From contig CAVHXA010000001.1 of NCBI GenBank assembly GCA_963639765.1, forward strand, positions 62,001-126,000: DNA of 64,000 nt, in the 5' to 3' direction. Of this stretch, positions 62,651 to 64,000 are shown piece after piece. Both the position numbers and the translations under genes were made by a program. How positions within the stretch are numbered: the first letter of the stretch is position 1; every line of letters begins with the position of its first letter. The notes under the pieces were generated by a model. It ran no database searches and had not been told where the DNA came from. It saw nothing but the letters and a program-made list of their open reading frames with translations. Origin of the DNA: CAVHXA01 sp963639765. Its GTDB lineage: Bacteria > Bacillota > Clostridia > Oscillospirales > Oscillospiraceae.

Positions 62651-62749
62651 TGCAGTGCGGTCATCCGCGCGGCAGCGGCCGCAGCCTCAACGTATAGACA
62701 CAGTGCCTGTTTTTTCAGGCTCTACGCCATGTTAAAGGAGGACAAACCG

Positions 62750-64000
62750 ATGCTTGACCCTACAATTTACAAGGATTGGCAAATTGCCGAGCAGGCCGAA
62801 CAATCCCTTCCGAACATCGAAACCTTTCGTCAGCAAATGGGCCTGAACCCAGATGAACTGATTCCGCACGGCAAAACACCCAAACTGGATTTTATCCGCA
62901 TCATGAATCGTCTAAAAGACAAGCCCGACGGAAAATACATCGAGGTTACTGCCATTACACCCACACCTCTTGGGGAGGGTAAATCTACCACGTCTCTGGG
63001 TCTGATCGAAGGGCTGGGCAAGCTTGGAAAAAACGTGGGCGGCTGCCTGCGTCAGCCCTCCGGCGGTCCAACCATGAACGTAAAAGGCACCGCAGCCGGA
63101 GGCGGCAACGCTCTTCTGATCCCCATGACCGAGTTTTCTCTTGGGTTGACCGGCGATATCAACGACATCATGAATGCACACAATCTTGGTATGACCGCTT
63201 TGAATGCGCGAATGCAGCACGAGCGCAACTACGACGACGAACGTCTTGCGAAAATTGGCATACGCCGCCTGGACATCGATCCAAATCGTATAGAATGGAG
63301 CTTTGTCCTGGACTTTTGCTGTCAGGCACTGCGAAAGATTGAGATTGGCCTTGGTGAAGGAAAAATGGACGGTTACCGCATGACCACGCGTGCAAACATT
63401 GCCGTCTCTTCTGAGCTGATGGCTATTCTGTCTGTGGCTACAGACCTGAAGGACCTGCGCGCACGCATCGGTCGGATCGTGCTGGCCTATGACAAAAAAG
63501 GCAATGCCGTTACCGCAGAGGATCTTGAGGTTGCCGGAGCCATGACCGCCTGGATGCGCAACACCATCAATCCGACTCTATGCTACACGGTCGAACATCA
63601 GCCCTGTCTGGTACACGCCGGACCCTTTGCCAATATTGCCATAGGACAAAGCTCGATTATCGGTGATCGCCTGGGTCTGAAACTCTTTGACTACCATGTA
63701 ACCGAATCCGGCTTTGCCGCTGATATCGGCTTTGAAAAATTCTGGAACGTCAAGTGCCGTCTTTCCGGTCTAAAGCCGCACGTATCTGTTGTGGTAGCCA
63801 CTATCCGCGCGCTGAAAATGCATGGCGGCGGCCCGGAGGTTGTTGCAGGCCGGCCCCTTCCGGAGGAATACAAAACCGAGAACCTGCAGCTTCTGGAAAA
63901 AGGCTGTGAAAATCTCTTCCATCACGTCAATAACGTAAAAAAATCCGGAATCAAGCCGGTTGTATGCATCAACAAATTCTACACAGATACCGATGCCGAA
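62750..64000 (+). CDS. fhs: Formate–tetrahydrofolate ligase, divergent type (5' part)
   Basis: The first 417 codons of an enzyme that joins formate to THF using ATP (one-carbon and Wood–Ljungdahl metabolism). The P-loop is PTPLGEGKST (71-80), and the shared FTHFS stretches GPFANIA and IRALKMHGG are present. It differs from classical forms: the usual LREPSLGP…GGAAGGG reads LRQPSGGPTMNVKGTAAGGG, and the HFTGDFHAI region reads LGLTGDINDI. AAAGGAGG precedes the ATG. The gene runs off the right edge. Confidence 0.9.
   Translation, partial: MLDPTIYKDWQIAEQAEQSLPNIETFRQQMGLNPDELIPHGKTPKLDFIRIMNRLKDKPDGKYIEVTAITPTPLGEGKSTTSLGLIEGLGKLGKNVGGCLRQPSGGPTMNVKGTAAGGGNALLIPMTEFSLGLTGDINDIMNAHNLGMTALNARMQHERNYDDERLAKIGIRRLDIDPNRIEWSFVLDFCCQALRKIEIGLGEGKMDGYRMTTRANIAVSSELMAILSVATDLKDLRARIGRIVLAYDKKGNAVTAEDLEVAGAMTAWMRNTINPTLCYTVEHQPCLVHAGPFANIAIGQSSIIGDRLGLKLFDYHVTESGFAADIGFEKFWNVKCRLSGLKPHVSVVVATIRALKMHGGGPEVVAGRPLPEEYKTENLQLLEKGCENLFHHVNNVKKSGIKPVVCINKFYTDTDAE

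Noticed and set aside
62657..62749. THF riboswitch upstream of fhs
   Set aside because: The position is suggestive, but the conserved THF aptamer blocks I know are not present.
1..64000. CRISPR arrays, rRNA or tRNA genes, IS transposases, prophage genes
   Set aside because: I looked for regularly spaced repeats, tRNA-like cloverleaf sequences and transposase or phage motifs and saw none.

Overview
The window looks like vertically inherited chromosome from an endospore-forming, low-to-mid GC Firmicute of class Clostridia, most likely an Oscillospirales-like anaerobe. The clues are an IspH–ribosomal S1 fusion, the cmk–plsC–ispH/rpsA order, ytfJ (a GerW-type sporulation gene), scpA/scpB, an HrcA-type CIRCE operator, fakA, WG-repeat/SLH surface proteins, and multidomain flavin/Fe-S enoate-reductase-like enzymes. 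This placement is inference from gene content; no rRNA or tRNA gene is present to test it. I saw no prophage, IS transposase or CRISPR array.

Layout. 1-1.04 kb: 3' end of an ECF transporter gene fusing ATPase and S-component. 1.3-3.3 kb: an Old Yellow Enzyme-type FMN/4Fe-4S/FAD reductase. 3.9-10.9 kb (minus): ispH-rpsA, plsC, cmk, an HI0933-family flavoprotein, an RpiR regulator, a pseudouridine synthase, ytfJ. 10.9-20.4 kb (minus): DUF2953, scpB, scpA, an M50 protease, ysxC, lon (own promoter plus CIRCE), clpX, clpP, tig, which is a chromosome-condensation, ribosome-assembly and protein-quality-control block. 20.8-26.8 kb (minus): metallophosphoesterase, thrC, M19 dipeptidase, yraN, rnhB, rbgA, lepB, rplS. 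27-31.7 kb (minus): a four-gene GldFG-like ABC system with a DUF4340 protein. 31.9-34.2 kb: a structured RNA candidate, then asp23 and fakA. 34.5-37.6 kb: rpsU, a two-gene nuclease operon, a zinc-ribbon DUF975 membrane protein.

38-44 kb (minus) is a tightly coupled cell-wall glycopolymer operon (LicD, TagD, GT2-TagF fusion, TagG, TagH, VanY-like lipoprotein). A two-component system diverges from it and is followed by a large WG-repeat/SLH surface protein. 49.8-51.2 kb holds a decayed PhoR-type sensor kinase. 51.5-53.6 kb is a second, unusual OYE-type reductase with Gly/Met/Pro-rich inserts. 53.8-55.4 kb has a DegV (FakB-like) gene diverging from a DUF1836 regulator. 55.5-58.9 kb is apgM–DUF1015–ispE. 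59.2-62.4 kb (minus) is COG2509 flavoprotein–ArsC-like–folC. The window ends inside a divergent formate–tetrahydrofolate ligase gene that faces folC across a promoter-rich spacer.

A recurrent intergenic repeat (about 75-155 bp, imperfect terminal inverted repeats of the form GCAGTACYGCAYAATTC) occurs in at least two near-full copies and several fragments, and looks like a MITE-type element. Many adjacent genes overlap by ATGA, so the minus-strand blocks are probably translationally coupled operons. Several leaders and sigma-A type promoters with exact 17-bp spacers could be read directly (lon, rplS, asp23, rpsU, the LicD operon, the WG/SLH gene, DUF1836, folC, fhs).
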